From the NCBI GenBank assembly GCA_003024985.2, contig PXIH01S0084074.1: a DNA stretch of 10,261 nucleotides; one strand, given 5' to 3'. Shown in pieces: positions 1 through 7,749 of this stretch. The translations under genes were made by a program, and so were the position numbers. Source of the stretch: Euperipatoides rowelli (taxonomy: Eukaryota > Onychophora > Udeonychophora > Euonychophora > Peripatopsidae). Below the pieces are notes generated by a model. It was not told the origin of the DNA. It did not search any database and saw only the letters and a list, made by a program, of their open reading frames with translations. Numbering within the stretch: the stretch's first letter is position 1; each line of letters begins with the position of its first letter.

Positions 1-20
1 TATATATATATATATATATT
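1..20. repeat. (TA)n microsatellite at left edge
   Basis: The first 19 bases are pure alternating TA. The tract probably continues beyond the window. The right edge of the window also ends in (TA)n. Confidence 0.95.
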
Positions 21-411
21 AGGGTGCCACTCAAAGTATAGCAAAAAATTAAAGTTAATGATTTATTTGTTCCCTCAAAAATGTTCCTTTCCATTAAAAA
101 ATAAACTGCTTAAAATTTCATTGAAATCTAATTACATTTATAGGTTGCACAAGGCATTTGTGTTCTAAACCCCTGCAACGTTTGCACGTATTGCATATAA
201 ATCAAAATATTTATGTTATTGTTACTATGCAATAATGCGTTTTATGCTTACCATTTTATTATGTCACTTTAAACAATAAATTACAAGATTGATTGAATAA
301 ATAGTCAACAAGGAAAGATTATCATATAGTCATCAAGATTAAAACTTTGCACTCTATCTGGCAGAATATTAAAAAGTCGGATCTAGGAGAACAAGTGTCC
401 AGATTAAAAAA
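21..411. other. AT-rich flank, no gene seen
   Basis: I see no convincing coding sequence here. The last 50 bases or so (from about 359) may hold a further, badly decayed part of the pseudogene that follows: a short open frame there begins W-Q-N-I-K-K-S-D and is in a different frame from the downstream homology. I could not confirm it. Confidence 0.5.
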
Positions 412-1897
412 TAAATTTTATTCACCAGCACATTAGATGATCTGTTCGATATCACTCATAGTGATGCCTTGATTCTGATTAAAATTCCAGAAGACAGATA
501 ATTTTTTTTGGCACAAAGAGAGTAAGGATCGCAGGGAAGTATCGGTCCCATTGATACAAAACTTTCAAAACAAGAAGATAGGTGACGACAAAGAGATTTG
601 AAGACTGAACTCCAAAAGAGGAAATATGCTAATAGGTCACTTGCTGACTCCGCAACAGCAGATCCCAGTTTAATCAGTAAAGAAAGTGACCCCGGTGGTT
701 ACAATGATGATAATAAAACTGATTTTAAAATATATCACAAAAGGAGCCCTGACGTAGCTGTCACATTGGATCACACAAAAATGAGTACCAGAAATGCTAT
801 CTATGTTTTGGCTACAACTGCCCAATCATTGGGACATAATACTCATCACCTTGCACAATCAGAACAGCAAGGTGATGACATCGTGATTCAATTCAGCTCA
901 AAACAATCTTGTTTTTCTCCAGACATCCCACTGATTGTTCACTGGGATGGGAAATTGCTCACTGCCTTGACTTCCAAGGAATCTGTAGAAAGACCTGCAG
1001 TGCTTGTATCAGGTGAAAGTGTGATAAAACTGTTGGGTATTCTAAAGATCCCTGATGAACTGGAGGTACTCAAGCAACTGTAGTGTTCGAGCTTCTTGAA
1101 GAATTAAATCTAACAGAATGTATCCATTTTATGCCTTTTAATACAACTGCAAGCTACACAGGTCTGGTGTATGTGTTCTTTTAGAGCAAAAGCTTGACAG
1201 AGATCTAATTAGCGTCGCTTTAATACATCATATCTTGGAACTAATTGCTGAAAAAGTGTTCACATTGCTAATAAGACCATCAAGTGGACCAAATATTAAG
1301 CTCTTCCAAAGATTTGCAGGGGTTTGGAATTCTCTTAAGAAAAACAGATATGAAAGTGGAATGAAGGATGACTCTAGTGATGTACATAAATATCAACAAA
1401 TCCATTGCTGACACAGCACTAAGAGGCTTCTTGGGGCGTCTTTGGTACCTTAGTGAAAAACTGATTGGCATTTTTTGATCCCATGGTTTCTCTCGATGAA
1501 AATATTTTAATTGTCTCAGCACTGAGAAAGGAATGAATGGAAGATCCTCCCCATCTTATCCACATAGATGATAAATTGATACCTGAAAAAAAATCTGTGT
1601 GATTTTATATCTCAAATTACGAGAAAATTCTTTGCAGCTTTAGAAATTTCTGAGGACTTCTAGGAACAAGATCCCAAAACCTGGATAAACAATCTGCAGT
1701 ATTGCAGGGCTCAGGAAACAATTAAGAAGCTTAAGGTAGTGAATGACACTGCTGAGTGTGGAATATCCTTGATTCAGTCATTCAATGCTGTACTCACAAC
1801 CCAAGAGAAACAAAAACAATATCTACTACATGTTGTGGAGGATCATTGCAAAATATTTCCTAACCCAAACAAGTCAACAATCATGAAAAACACTTAA
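412..1897 (+). pseudogene. Decayed copy of a transposase-like protein family
   Basis: The translation follows one protein family through several frames. It starts near 415 (T-S-T-L-D-D-L-F-D-I-T-H-S-D-A-L) and stays in one frame to 1081 with stops at 499, 523 and 583. It continues at 1083 (F-E-L-L-E-E-L-N-L, then N-T-T-A-S-Y-T-G) and at about 1180 (L-E-Q-K-L-D-R-D-L, then H-H-I-L-E-L). It resumes at 1392 (I-N-K-S-I-A-D) through L-W-Y-L-S-E-K-L to a D-P-M-V-S-L-D segment. The end, 1601-1897, is one clean frame with a single internal TAG at 1661. I know these motifs from a repetitive family in many invertebrate genomes, where D-T-T-x-S-N-T-G and H-H-x-x-E suggest an RNase H-fold transposase; I cannot name the family confidently. 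The expected Asp is Asn here. About 100 or more codons are missing between 1379 and 1392. No terminal inverted repeats or introns were seen. It is certainly non-functional. Confidence 0.8.
1386..1413 (+). repeat. 28-base segment identical to 8414-8441 (copy A)
   Basis: This segment lies at the junction of the internal deletion in the transposase-like pseudogene. In the local frame it encodes I-N-K-S-I-A-D, which fits the family alignment just before L-W-Y-L-S-E, so it looks native here. The identical copy lies about 7 kb downstream in unrelated sequence. Confidence 0.9.
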
Positions 1898-2034
1898 AAA
1901 TAATGAGTTGCAACCTAGATTTTATAATGTATTAATTTGAAAAGTTTGAGCACTTTGTGCAANAAAGGAATGAATGGAAATGATGGAAGTAGGCTAACAT
2001 CTTAGGATGACTTCGTTTATAAGGAGAAGCCGAG
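1898..2034. other. Non-coding stretch after the pseudogene
   Basis: No gene is seen. One base is undetermined at 1963. A 16-base word in the pseudogene (1527-1542) recurs here at 1964-1979, next to that undetermined base. Confidence 0.5.
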
Positions 2035-2056
2035 TATAGTCATAGTCATAGTCATA
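2035..2056 (+). repeat. Short hexamer tandem repeat (CATAGT)n
   Basis: About 3.5 copies of the unit CATAGT, the first reading TATAGT. It sits 17 bases upstream of a second, longer-unit tandem repeat. Confidence 0.85.
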
Positions 2057-2073
2057 TGCCTTCAGTTCATCAA

Positions 2074-2123
2074 GCGGAAGTGAAATTGCTCGACCGCGGA
2101 AGTGAAATTGCTCGACCACGGAA
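2074..2123 (+). repeat. 22-bp tandem repeat, two exact copies plus a partial third
   Basis: The 22-base unit, which begins GCGGAAGTGAAATTG, occurs exactly at 2074-2095 and 2096-2117. A partial, one-base-changed start of a third copy follows (ACGGAA). The unit is much richer in G+C and CpG than its surroundings. Each unit holds a GGAAGTG core resembling an ETS-factor site; that reading is inference. Confidence 0.85.
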
Positions 2124-2305
2124 CCGAGACGTAATTAAGATAATCTTAACTTTCTTTGTTTTTTAAAAATAATCTGTAGGCTACTTTATTTTTATTTAAT
2201 TATATTTTCTCATAGTTTATTTTATTCATAGTTTATTTGCTAGAAAATACAGCTATAGGCTAAATCATACAAATAATAAAATATTCAGAAAATTTGCATA
2301 CATTA
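2124..2305. other. AT-rich spacer, no gene seen
   Basis: This is low-complexity AT-rich DNA. A CATAGTTTATTT word is tandemly repeated at about 2211-2239. No coding sequence is supported. Confidence 0.5.
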
Positions 2306-2309
2306 TTAG

Positions 2310-2411
2310 TCTCCTCCGTTGTCGAATCCTTACCGGCGGATTACAAATACGTGCGCTTCGCTCGCCGCATGGCTAGCCCCAAGGGCAAGATGATATTTTC
2401 CAAAGCACCTT
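2310..2411 (+). other. CpG-rich patch with Kozak-like ATG; possible first exon
   Basis: About 85 bases (2310-2395) are markedly rich in G+C and CpG compared with the AT-rich sequence on both sides. An ATG at 2369 has the context GCCGCATGG, close to an ideal vertebrate Kozak site, and opens M-A-S-P-K-G-K-M-I-F-S-K-A-P. A GTAAAA at 2412 could be a splice donor ending such an exon. The same frame is also open upstream from 2294 (reading K-Y-V-R-F-A-R-R before the ATG) and runs on to a stop near 2527, so an unspliced 77-residue reading is also possible. I do not recognise the protein. It could equally be a fragment of an older CpG-rich element. Weak call. Confidence 0.25.
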
Positions 2412-2550
2412 GTAAAAATCGTTTACAATTTATTTTAAAGCTCTCTCTAATTTCTAATTCAATAGAATTTCAAACTACAGCTCCAGAAGAAAAATTTCCC
2501 CTTCTGACCATTTCTGAAGGATTATGACACCATAAACATTAGATGATCCT

Positions 2551-2572
2551 TCAAGCTTATTTTTAAGCTTGA
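2551..2572. repeat. Perfect 9-bp hairpin flanked by short direct repeats
   Basis: TCAAGCTTA (2551-2559) pairs with TAAGCTTGA (2564-2572) across a TTTT loop. The word GATGATCC occurs just outside each arm. The AT-rich setting makes chance quite possible. Confidence 0.6.
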
Positions 2573-3285
2573 TGGATGATCCTCTAGTATTTATTATATG
2601 AATGAACATCATAGTTAAGTCTGTAAAAGTTATTAAAAGAAGAAGAAAGTAGGCTTTGCTCAAGAAGAGACAAATCGACTTTTCATAGAAATGTCAACCA
2701 GTGAATAAGATTCCTAATTCCTTCTTTGGAAATGTCTCCTTTTTTGGTTTTAAACCCCAAATCAGCACTTACTCGATGTCCAAAAAGTTAATAATGATCC
2801 AACTGAATTTAATATTAGGCTAATGTTCAATCTCTCTTTCACTTGTATATTCTTTTTTTTTTATTATTCTATTTAAAATGTTTTCAATAGAAAACATTTA
2901 AATAGTCATCTATGATCTTAGGCTAGTGATAATAAATAAAATAAAATAAATTTATTTCGGTTATACAAATTATTAGATTGAGTGCAAAATAACAAAGGAG
3001 CACATAGAGTAATTATGCTTCTGTGTTCAGTACTATCGTCCGTTTTATTTTGCAAACACTGTAGGTATATTCAATCTTGAAAAAAATGTTAATAATAATA
3101 TTTTGTAAATATTTATAGTGAATAAAAGAATTATTTAAAAAAATATATGTATCCTAAACGAAATTTATTTTAGATTTTTAAGTGCAAATAAAAGTGTGAA
3201 ATAGTGAACATTTTTGTACAACTCAAATAAAGGCACTATTATATTTCTGCACATTTAATGGTCCAATCGCTTTAAAACTTCATGT
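2573..3285. other. AT-rich intergenic stretch, no gene seen
   Basis: No coding region is supported in either strand. It contains a short (AATAA)n run at about 2931-2952 leading into TTTATTTCGG, and several copies of the word TAGGCT (2650, 2816, 2919). Confidence 0.5.
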
Positions 3286-3300
3286 ATAATAATAATAATA

Positions 3301-3344
<44 letters not shown>

Positions 3345-3362
3345 CATTATTATTGTTATTAT
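3286..3362. repeat. (AAT)n / (ATT)n microsatellite
   Basis: Five AAT units switch directly to about 14 ATT units (3301 on), so the start is itself a small palindrome. The tract grades into the longer ATC-type mosaic. Open frames reported here on either strand (poly-Tyr, poly-Ile) are by-products of the repeat. Confidence 0.95.
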
Positions 3363-3874
3363 CATCACTGTTACCATCATTATTATCATCATTGCCACCA
3401 TCCTCAACATATTCATCATCTTTATAATCACTATCTTTATCATTGTATTTATCATCATCTTTATCACCATCAACTTTACCACCATCATCTCTATCGCCAT
3501 CATCTTTATCACCATTATCTTTATTGCCATCATCTGTATCACAATTAACTATATCACCATCATCTTCCTATTCTCTTCCTTCTCAGCATCATCTTCAACA
3601 TCGCCATATTCATAATCATCATATTTATCATCATCTTTATCATAATTTTATAACATTTATCATCATCATCTATATGGGAACATTTTTATCATCTTTATCA
3701 TTATCAACTTTATAATACTTTTAATCATCACCTTTATCATTATCTTTATCACCATCATCTTTATCACCATCATTTTATCACCATCACCTTTATCACAATC
3801 ATCTTTCACACCGTTTTCACTATCGCCATTATCACCACCATTATCATTATCATCATCATCATTGTTATTGTTAA

Positions 3875-4043
3875 TTTTGATAACAATGGTGATGATTATG
3901 GCGATGATAATGATGAATGGTGGTGATGTGATGATGGTGATAAATGTGATGGGGATAAAGATAATGATAAATGATAAAGATGATTATAATGATGTAAAGA
4001 TGATGATAGAAATGATGATAAAGATGATGAATATGGTTGTGAT
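3875..4043 (+). repeat. Large inverted repeat, left arm (169 bp)
   Basis: This block reads in GATGAT polarity, opposite to the tract around it. Its reverse complement matches 4051-4200 along the whole length, with only small indels of three-base character. Matching landmarks run from TTTTGATAACAATGGTGATG at the outer end to GAATATGGTTGTGAT at the inner end. Confidence 0.92.
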
Positions 4044-4050
4044 TGGCATC

Positions 4051-4200
4051 ATCACAACCATATTCATCATCTTTATCATCATTTCTATCATCTTTACATC
4101 ATAATTATCTTTATCATTTATCATCTTTATCCCCATCACATTTATCACCATCATCACATCATTATCATCATCGCCATAATCATCACCATTGTTATCAAAA
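4051..4200 (-). repeat. Large inverted repeat, right arm (150 bp)
   Basis: Reverse-complement partner of 3875-4043. The arms are separated by only 7 bases (4044-4050). Homology ends abruptly at 4200; beyond it the flanks no longer match. The 19-base length difference comes from indels inside the repeat. Confidence 0.92.
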
Positions 4201-4740
4201 TCAACGCCATCCACAAAACCATCACTAAAACCACCATCATCATTTTTATATTTCTCATCATTTTTATCATACTTATCATAATAATCTTTAGCATCATCTT
4301 TATCAGCATCTTTATCATTTTAAAATTATCATCTTCATCCACATCATCTTTGTCTATCATCATCACTTTTATCAAATTTATCACGATCTTTATCATAATC
4401 ATCTTTATCATAATCATATTTATCATTATCATCTTCATAATTATCAATCATAATCTTTATCATCATCATTTTAATCATCACCTTTATCAGCATCATTTTA
4501 ATCATCACCTTTATCATCATCTTTATATTTATCTTTATCATCATCACCAACATCTGTATTATCTTCATCATAATGATGAACTATATATAAAAGATCCAGG
4601 TTACCTTAGCTTTTATGATAACAAATAAACTATTCATGAATCTAAACTTTCAATGTTGATGGCTAGTAGGACATTCTCAAAACACCAACGAGAATTGGAA
4701 CACAGAGACATCTACTGAATTTATGTTTAATTAAAAATGT

Positions 4741-4812
4741 AACTAGCGAATAAGCCCATTATGCGGGCATTAAACATTTTTTTTGTTTAAGCCCGTTCAC
4801 AGGCACAAATTT
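4741..4812 (+). repeat. AAGCCCGTTA hairpin / T-run repeat, copy 1
   Basis: The block starts ACTAGCGAAT, followed by a 37-base unit (4752-4788): a hairpin-like AAGCCCATTATGCGGGC, then ATTAAACA, a run of eight T and GTTT. A second, decaying unit follows (AAGCCCGTTCACAGGCAC and a longer T-run, to about 4820). The same arrangement recurs at 9361-9550 in the same orientation. The inferred consensus hairpin is AAGCCCGTTATACGGGC. Confidence 0.85.
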
Positions 4813-5896
4813 TTTTTTTTATCTAAGAGAAAACATCACTTAAAATTTCTAAAAATAGTTCCCATGTTGAGCAATAGATGGCACTGTTACTGGATTCTGA
4901 ACACACCATATTCCAATTAGGATTATAGATTACATGCAACACACTATAACCCTGAACTGCCAATCATTGTTGCCAGAGGCATCCACATGGGGTGTCGGCC
5001 AGTATTTCCTGAAAACTTTGTTTGGAATGATCTATAATAGATATAGCTGTTCCTGTGTTTAGTTCAAAAGGAATAATTTTATCAGCTAGATTAAGAATTT
5101 AAGATTAAGCTGATAGATTTTATATTATTAGAGAAACATGAGTATTTATTATTAAATTCAATTTATCTTTTTCAATTTCTTTTTGTTTGGTTACATAACC
5201 GAAGATTTTGAGTTTTTCTTTGCATAGCTTTTATTATGATTTTTATATTGGCAAATTAACCTTAAATGACCGTTTTCTTACAAAGAAAACAGTTGTGTCT
5301 TTAAATTTACAAATGTTGGAATTGTTTTGCTCCGCAATGCTTACAGGCTTTCAAACTTGTGATCATTTTATTTTAATCGAAATTCTTAGCTATGAACACT
5401 CGTATTTTCCTTATTAATTCTCAATATTGTAGAATTTTTATCATTTCTGCTGCATAGCGATTTGTANCGTTATATGCAACGTCAAACAAAATACAAGAAA
5501 GTTATTCATTACCACATATCGTCGTCAAGAGTTTATTGATTGTATAGTTTTTAGCTTAGTTTTATGGAAAGGAAAAAAAGTATCATATGCAACTACGTGT
5601 TCAAAGAACTACTAGCTAATTTGAAAGACAGTTACATAATAATTACTATATGACACACGAAAATCCTAATCTCTTATTGAAAACTGTTAACTTCTTTCTT
5701 CTCTTTTCTTGTCTTATATTCAAGTCAATTTAATGGAATGTCTAAATGTAAAATTTTAAAGAGGTCAGCCACCGAGATTATAAAAGTCTGTATTTGGAGT
5801 AGGTAACTATTATAGTAGGCTAATACAAGACTATCTCCCTTCCCTAAAAAAATCTATTTTATTACAATCGAAGTTAAATAAATAAATATGTTTGTT
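4813..5896. other. AT-rich stretch of about 1.1 kb, no gene seen
   Basis: The only open frame of note (5208-5417, plus) has no ATG at its start, no recognisable motif and AT-driven composition, so I do not call it. One base is undetermined at 5467. Nothing else is recognised. Confidence 0.5.
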
Positions 5897-6037
5897 CTAT
5901 CTTTCTAAGTATTCATCTATCTTTATCTATCGATCTACTTACCTACCTATCTTCCTCCCTCCTACCCACCTGCCCTCCTTCCCTCCCTACCTAGTATCTC
6001 CTTACCTACCAACCTACCTCTCTATCACTCTCTACCA
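5897..6037 (+). repeat. Degenerate pyrimidine-rich tetranucleotide tract
   Basis: A mixture of CTAT, CTAC, CTTC and CCTC steps, beginning as (CTAT)-like and passing into CCTA/CCTT-like units. The plus strand is almost purine-free apart from scattered A. An undetermined base at 6039 lies just after it. Confidence 0.85.
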
Positions 6038-6135
6038 ANTATATTGTAAAGCTAACATGTAGAATGCAGTGATATAATTTTGTGAATAGATAACAGTTAT
6101 TAATTTTTACTTTTGTAATCAAGGACACCATCAGC

Positions 6136-6149
6136 AAAAAAAAAAAAAA
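6136..6149 (+). repeat. A14 homopolymer
   Basis: A run of 14 A. I found no element upstream whose poly-A tail it would be. Confidence 0.8.
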
Positions 6150-6234
6150 TACTTTAGTGAATTATCTTCTTATATTCAGATAACAATGATTGGGAGTTGT
6201 AGGTCAATTTAAAAAGCATAAATTTTCCTATATC

Positions 6235-6303
6235 TTCACCTCAACCGGATCCTTCACATCAGGTGGGGCACTCAACCTGAGGTTTTTTTTTCACCTCAAC
6301 CGG
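6235..6303 (+). repeat. 14-bp direct repeats with central partial palindrome
   Basis: TTCACCTCAACCGG occurs exactly at 6235-6248 and 6290-6303, 55 bases apart. Between them lies CTCAACCTGAGGT followed by nine T, whose TGAGGT can pair with ACCTCA of the second copy. The flanks are C-rich (C-run near 6323). It may be a remnant of a small repeat element. Confidence 0.7.
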
Positions 6304-6356
6304 GACGATCCCATCCATAATCCCCCAACCATAGTAATGTGCCTCTGCCAAAAATA

Positions 6357-6436
6357 ATTTTTAATAATGATGATGATTATGTTGATGATTTGAATAATAA
6401 TTTAATTATAATAATGATTTAGATGATGATTTAAAG
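6357..6436 (+). repeat. Short GAT/AAT-rich simple-sequence tract
   Basis: Imperfect GAT, AAT and TTA steps, similar in kind to the large tract at 3286-4575 but much shorter and in GAT polarity. Confidence 0.7.
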
Positions 6437-6580
6437 GAAACTATTTACCTTTTCCAAGTGGAGATGAGTTTTAAATGTCTTCTCCAAACTTGCAGTTTTT
6501 CTACTCTTTTTTATGAAGAACATTAAATTATTTATTAAAAAACCTAAATGTTGCCTTGAAAACCACATAATTAAATGTTA

Positions 6581-6615
6581 AATAATCATGATGCCCTGAG
6601 GGTAACATGATTATT
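6581..6615. repeat. Perfect 10-bp hairpin with palindromic loop
   Basis: AATAATCATG (6581-6590) pairs with CATGATTATT (6606-6615). The 15-base loop contains CCCTGAGGG, which can pair again on itself. No host element was recognised. Confidence 0.65.
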
Positions 6616-6984
6616 GGTCAATTTGTCAGAGATTAGGAAAGTTGTACTTTTGTTTTCAAAGCTAAAATATTTTATTTACAAAAGGCACAACTCTAGATAA
6701 CGATATCTCATATCCTTAAGGGCTAGAGGCTATTGGCTTATTGCTTTTTACGTTTTTAAGATTATGTATAATTTGATATATTTTTGAATAAAACCCTTAA
6801 TAATAATAATAATTAGAGTCATTTATGTCTATTTTAAGTAAGATAAAAATGATTTCATCCACAAAAGACCAGCTTGGATATTATTAACCATCTCATTTTA
6901 GAATTATGTATAAATAAATGTGTTGTTTTAAAAGGCTCATCTTACATTAATTTGCCTTAATTTATCAAAGTTAAAAAGGTGTGT
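6616..6984. other. AT-rich stretch, no gene seen
   Basis: No coding region is supported. It contains a short (TAA)n run near 6798-6813. Confidence 0.45.
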
Positions 6985-7076
6985 ATCGATGTAGGCTATA
7001 TATCCTAGAGGATTAAAAATGCCTTGGGTGGAGTTCGTTATTGGGACTCCACCCTATAATAAATACCCACATCGAT
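6985..7076. other. Nested hairpin structure (outer stem plus two inner stems)
   Basis: ATCGATGT (6985-6992) can pair with ACATCGAT (7069-7076). Inside, ATCCT (7002-7006) pairs with AGGAT (7009-7013), though a two-base loop is unfavourably tight. GGGTGGAGT (7026-7034) pairs perfectly with ACTCCACCC (7046-7054) around an 11-base loop. The 9-bp GC-rich stem stands out in AT-rich DNA. No known RNA family is recognised; it lacks the tRNA T-loop and anticodon features. Confidence 0.4.
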
Positions 7077-7107
7077 TATATAATTATTAGGTATCACCTA
7101 CAGAAAT

Positions 7108-7124
7108 TGGAATTTGATAACATA
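7108..7124 (+). repeat. 17-bp inverted repeat, left arm
   Basis: TGGAATTTGATAACATA is the exact reverse complement of 7201-7217. The two arms flank a candidate microexon, and the similarity does not extend outside the 17 bases. Confidence 0.9.
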
Positions 7125-7166
7125 AATTTGCAATAATATTGACTGAAATCATTATTTTTTTTTCAG

Positions 7167-7199
7167 GTTTTGGGATGTCAATCAATGCTACTGGAAATG
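7167..7199 (+). other. Candidate 33-nt microexon between strong splice signals
   Basis: A run of nine T followed by CAG (acceptor ending at 7166) is followed after 33 bases by GTATGTTA (donor from 7200). A branch-point-like ACTGAAA sits about 20 bases upstream of the acceptor. The 33 bases are open in all three phases; one reading gives F-W-D-V-N-Q-C-Y-W-K. The length is a multiple of three, so inclusion would keep frame. No flanking exons of the same gene are recognised, and AT-rich introns produce such signals by chance, so this is a weak to moderate call. Confidence 0.3.
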
Positions 7200-7200
7200 G

Positions 7201-7217
7201 TATGTTATCAAATTCCA
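7201..7217 (-). repeat. 17-bp inverted repeat, right arm
   Basis: Exact reverse complement of 7108-7124. It begins at the second base of the candidate splice donor, so a folded transcript would bury the donor in the stem and place the acceptor and exon in a 76-base loop. Confidence 0.9.
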
Positions 7218-7338
7218 TGGCCACACACCCACCCTTGTTGGTGTAAAGATTGATTAGAAATTATGGAATTATTAAAAATTTTAATAAAATTAATACAAAA
7301 ATGAAAGGGAGAAAGGGTGAGGGAGATCTTTTGTGTTA

Positions 7339-7641
7339 CTAAAAGGCAGCTTCTTCCTTTGTGGCATAACACTGGACTAAAGGTGGCTTACTTTTAGGTG
7401 GTGGACAATGGTCCCTTTGAACTAATAATAGAAAAGAGGTGGGTGGTGTAGATGGCGGTCCCTTTGATGCCATGCGATTAAATGCTGGAATGTGATATGT
7501 TGGCAGCTTCTTTTGAGGATTCTCAATGCCCCTTTCACAACTACTGATATGAGCCCAGTAAACAATTTGGGATAGCAAGAAGAGATTCCCATTGTTTCTT
7601 TTGAGGTTATTATTTTTGTCTAGAAATCTATAACCTATGTC
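7339..7641 (-). CDS. Unrecognised 100-codon open frame (doubtful)
   Basis: The frame is open from just after a stop at 7644-7642 down to a TAG at 7341-7339, about 100 codons with no stop, in sequence richer in G+C than its surroundings. The inferred protein is proline- and lysine-rich near its end and finishes K-E-E-A-A-F. The first ATG-like start is not compelling; an initiator near 7578 would give 79 residues. I recognise no domain. It could be the last exon of an unknown gene, a fragment of an old element, or chance: an open run of this length is not very improbable over six frames of 10 kb. Confidence 0.15.
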   Translation of the reverse strand, partial: DIGYRFLDKNNNLKRNNGNLFLLSQIVYWAHISSCERGIENPQKKLPTYHIPAFNRMASKGPPSTPPTSFLLLVQRDHCPPPKSKPPLVQCYATKEEAAF

Positions 7642-7731
7642 CTATGCTTTTCATATTTAGTTATTCGTATTTTTTAGACACTGGTTTTACAATACGACCA
7701 CACAGTGCATATTTAAACATTACTCCTTAAA

Positions 7732-7749
7732 GGGGGCGGAGCTATAAAA
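7732..7749 (+). promoter_or_regulatory. GC box adjoining a TATA box
   Basis: GGGGGCGGAGC (7732-7742), an Sp1-type GC box, runs directly into TATAAAA (7743-7749). If used, transcription would start near 7770-7780 on the plus strand. No gene is recognisable downstream within 500 bases, and similar GC-box words occur inside dispersed repeats in some fish genomes, so function is uncertain. Confidence 0.3.

Larger units (their letters stand above)
3363..4575. repeat. Degenerate trinucleotide (TCA/TTA/TCT) satellite mosaic
   Basis: About 1.2 kb is built from imperfect three-base steps, mostly ATC with ATT and ACC variants. They often group into longer units such as TCATCTTTATCACCA. The pyrimidine-rich phase is on the plus strand except at 3875-4043, where polarity flips to GATGAT. 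Long open frames on both strands give Met/Ile/Lys or His/Tyr/Ser strings; these reflect the repeat and are not genes. Replication slippage from a starting microsatellite explains most of it. Confidence 0.95.

Noticed and set aside
1045-1060. CTGATGA at about 1050 as a hammerhead-ribozyme core
   Set aside because: It lies in pseudogene coding sequence, and I could not find the partner GAAA element with flanking stems.
598-1083. A stand-alone 161-residue gene
   Set aside because: It starts at TTG, and the same homology continues upstream through three stops and downstream in other frames. It is one piece of the larger pseudogene.
1280-1522. Minus-strand open frame of 80 codons
   Set aside because: It is antisense to the pseudogene, where homology clearly lies on the plus strand.
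2475-2663. Minus-strand open frame of 62 codons, hydrophobic at its start
   Set aside because: Short, AT-driven and without motif; hydrophobic runs are expected from AT-rich sequence.
3255-4628. Several long open frames on both strands in the trinucleotide tract (poly-Ile/Met, poly-Tyr/His, Ser-rich)
   Set aside because: They are produced by three-base periodicity with no stop in a given phase, occur on both strands at once and have no protein-like composition.
5208-5417. Plus-strand open frame of 69 codons
   Set aside because: No ATG at its start, no recognisable motif, AT-driven composition and no supporting context.
6136-6149. A14 as the tail of a retrotransposed copy
   Set aside because: No processed gene or LINE/SINE body is recognisable upstream, and no target-site duplication was seen.
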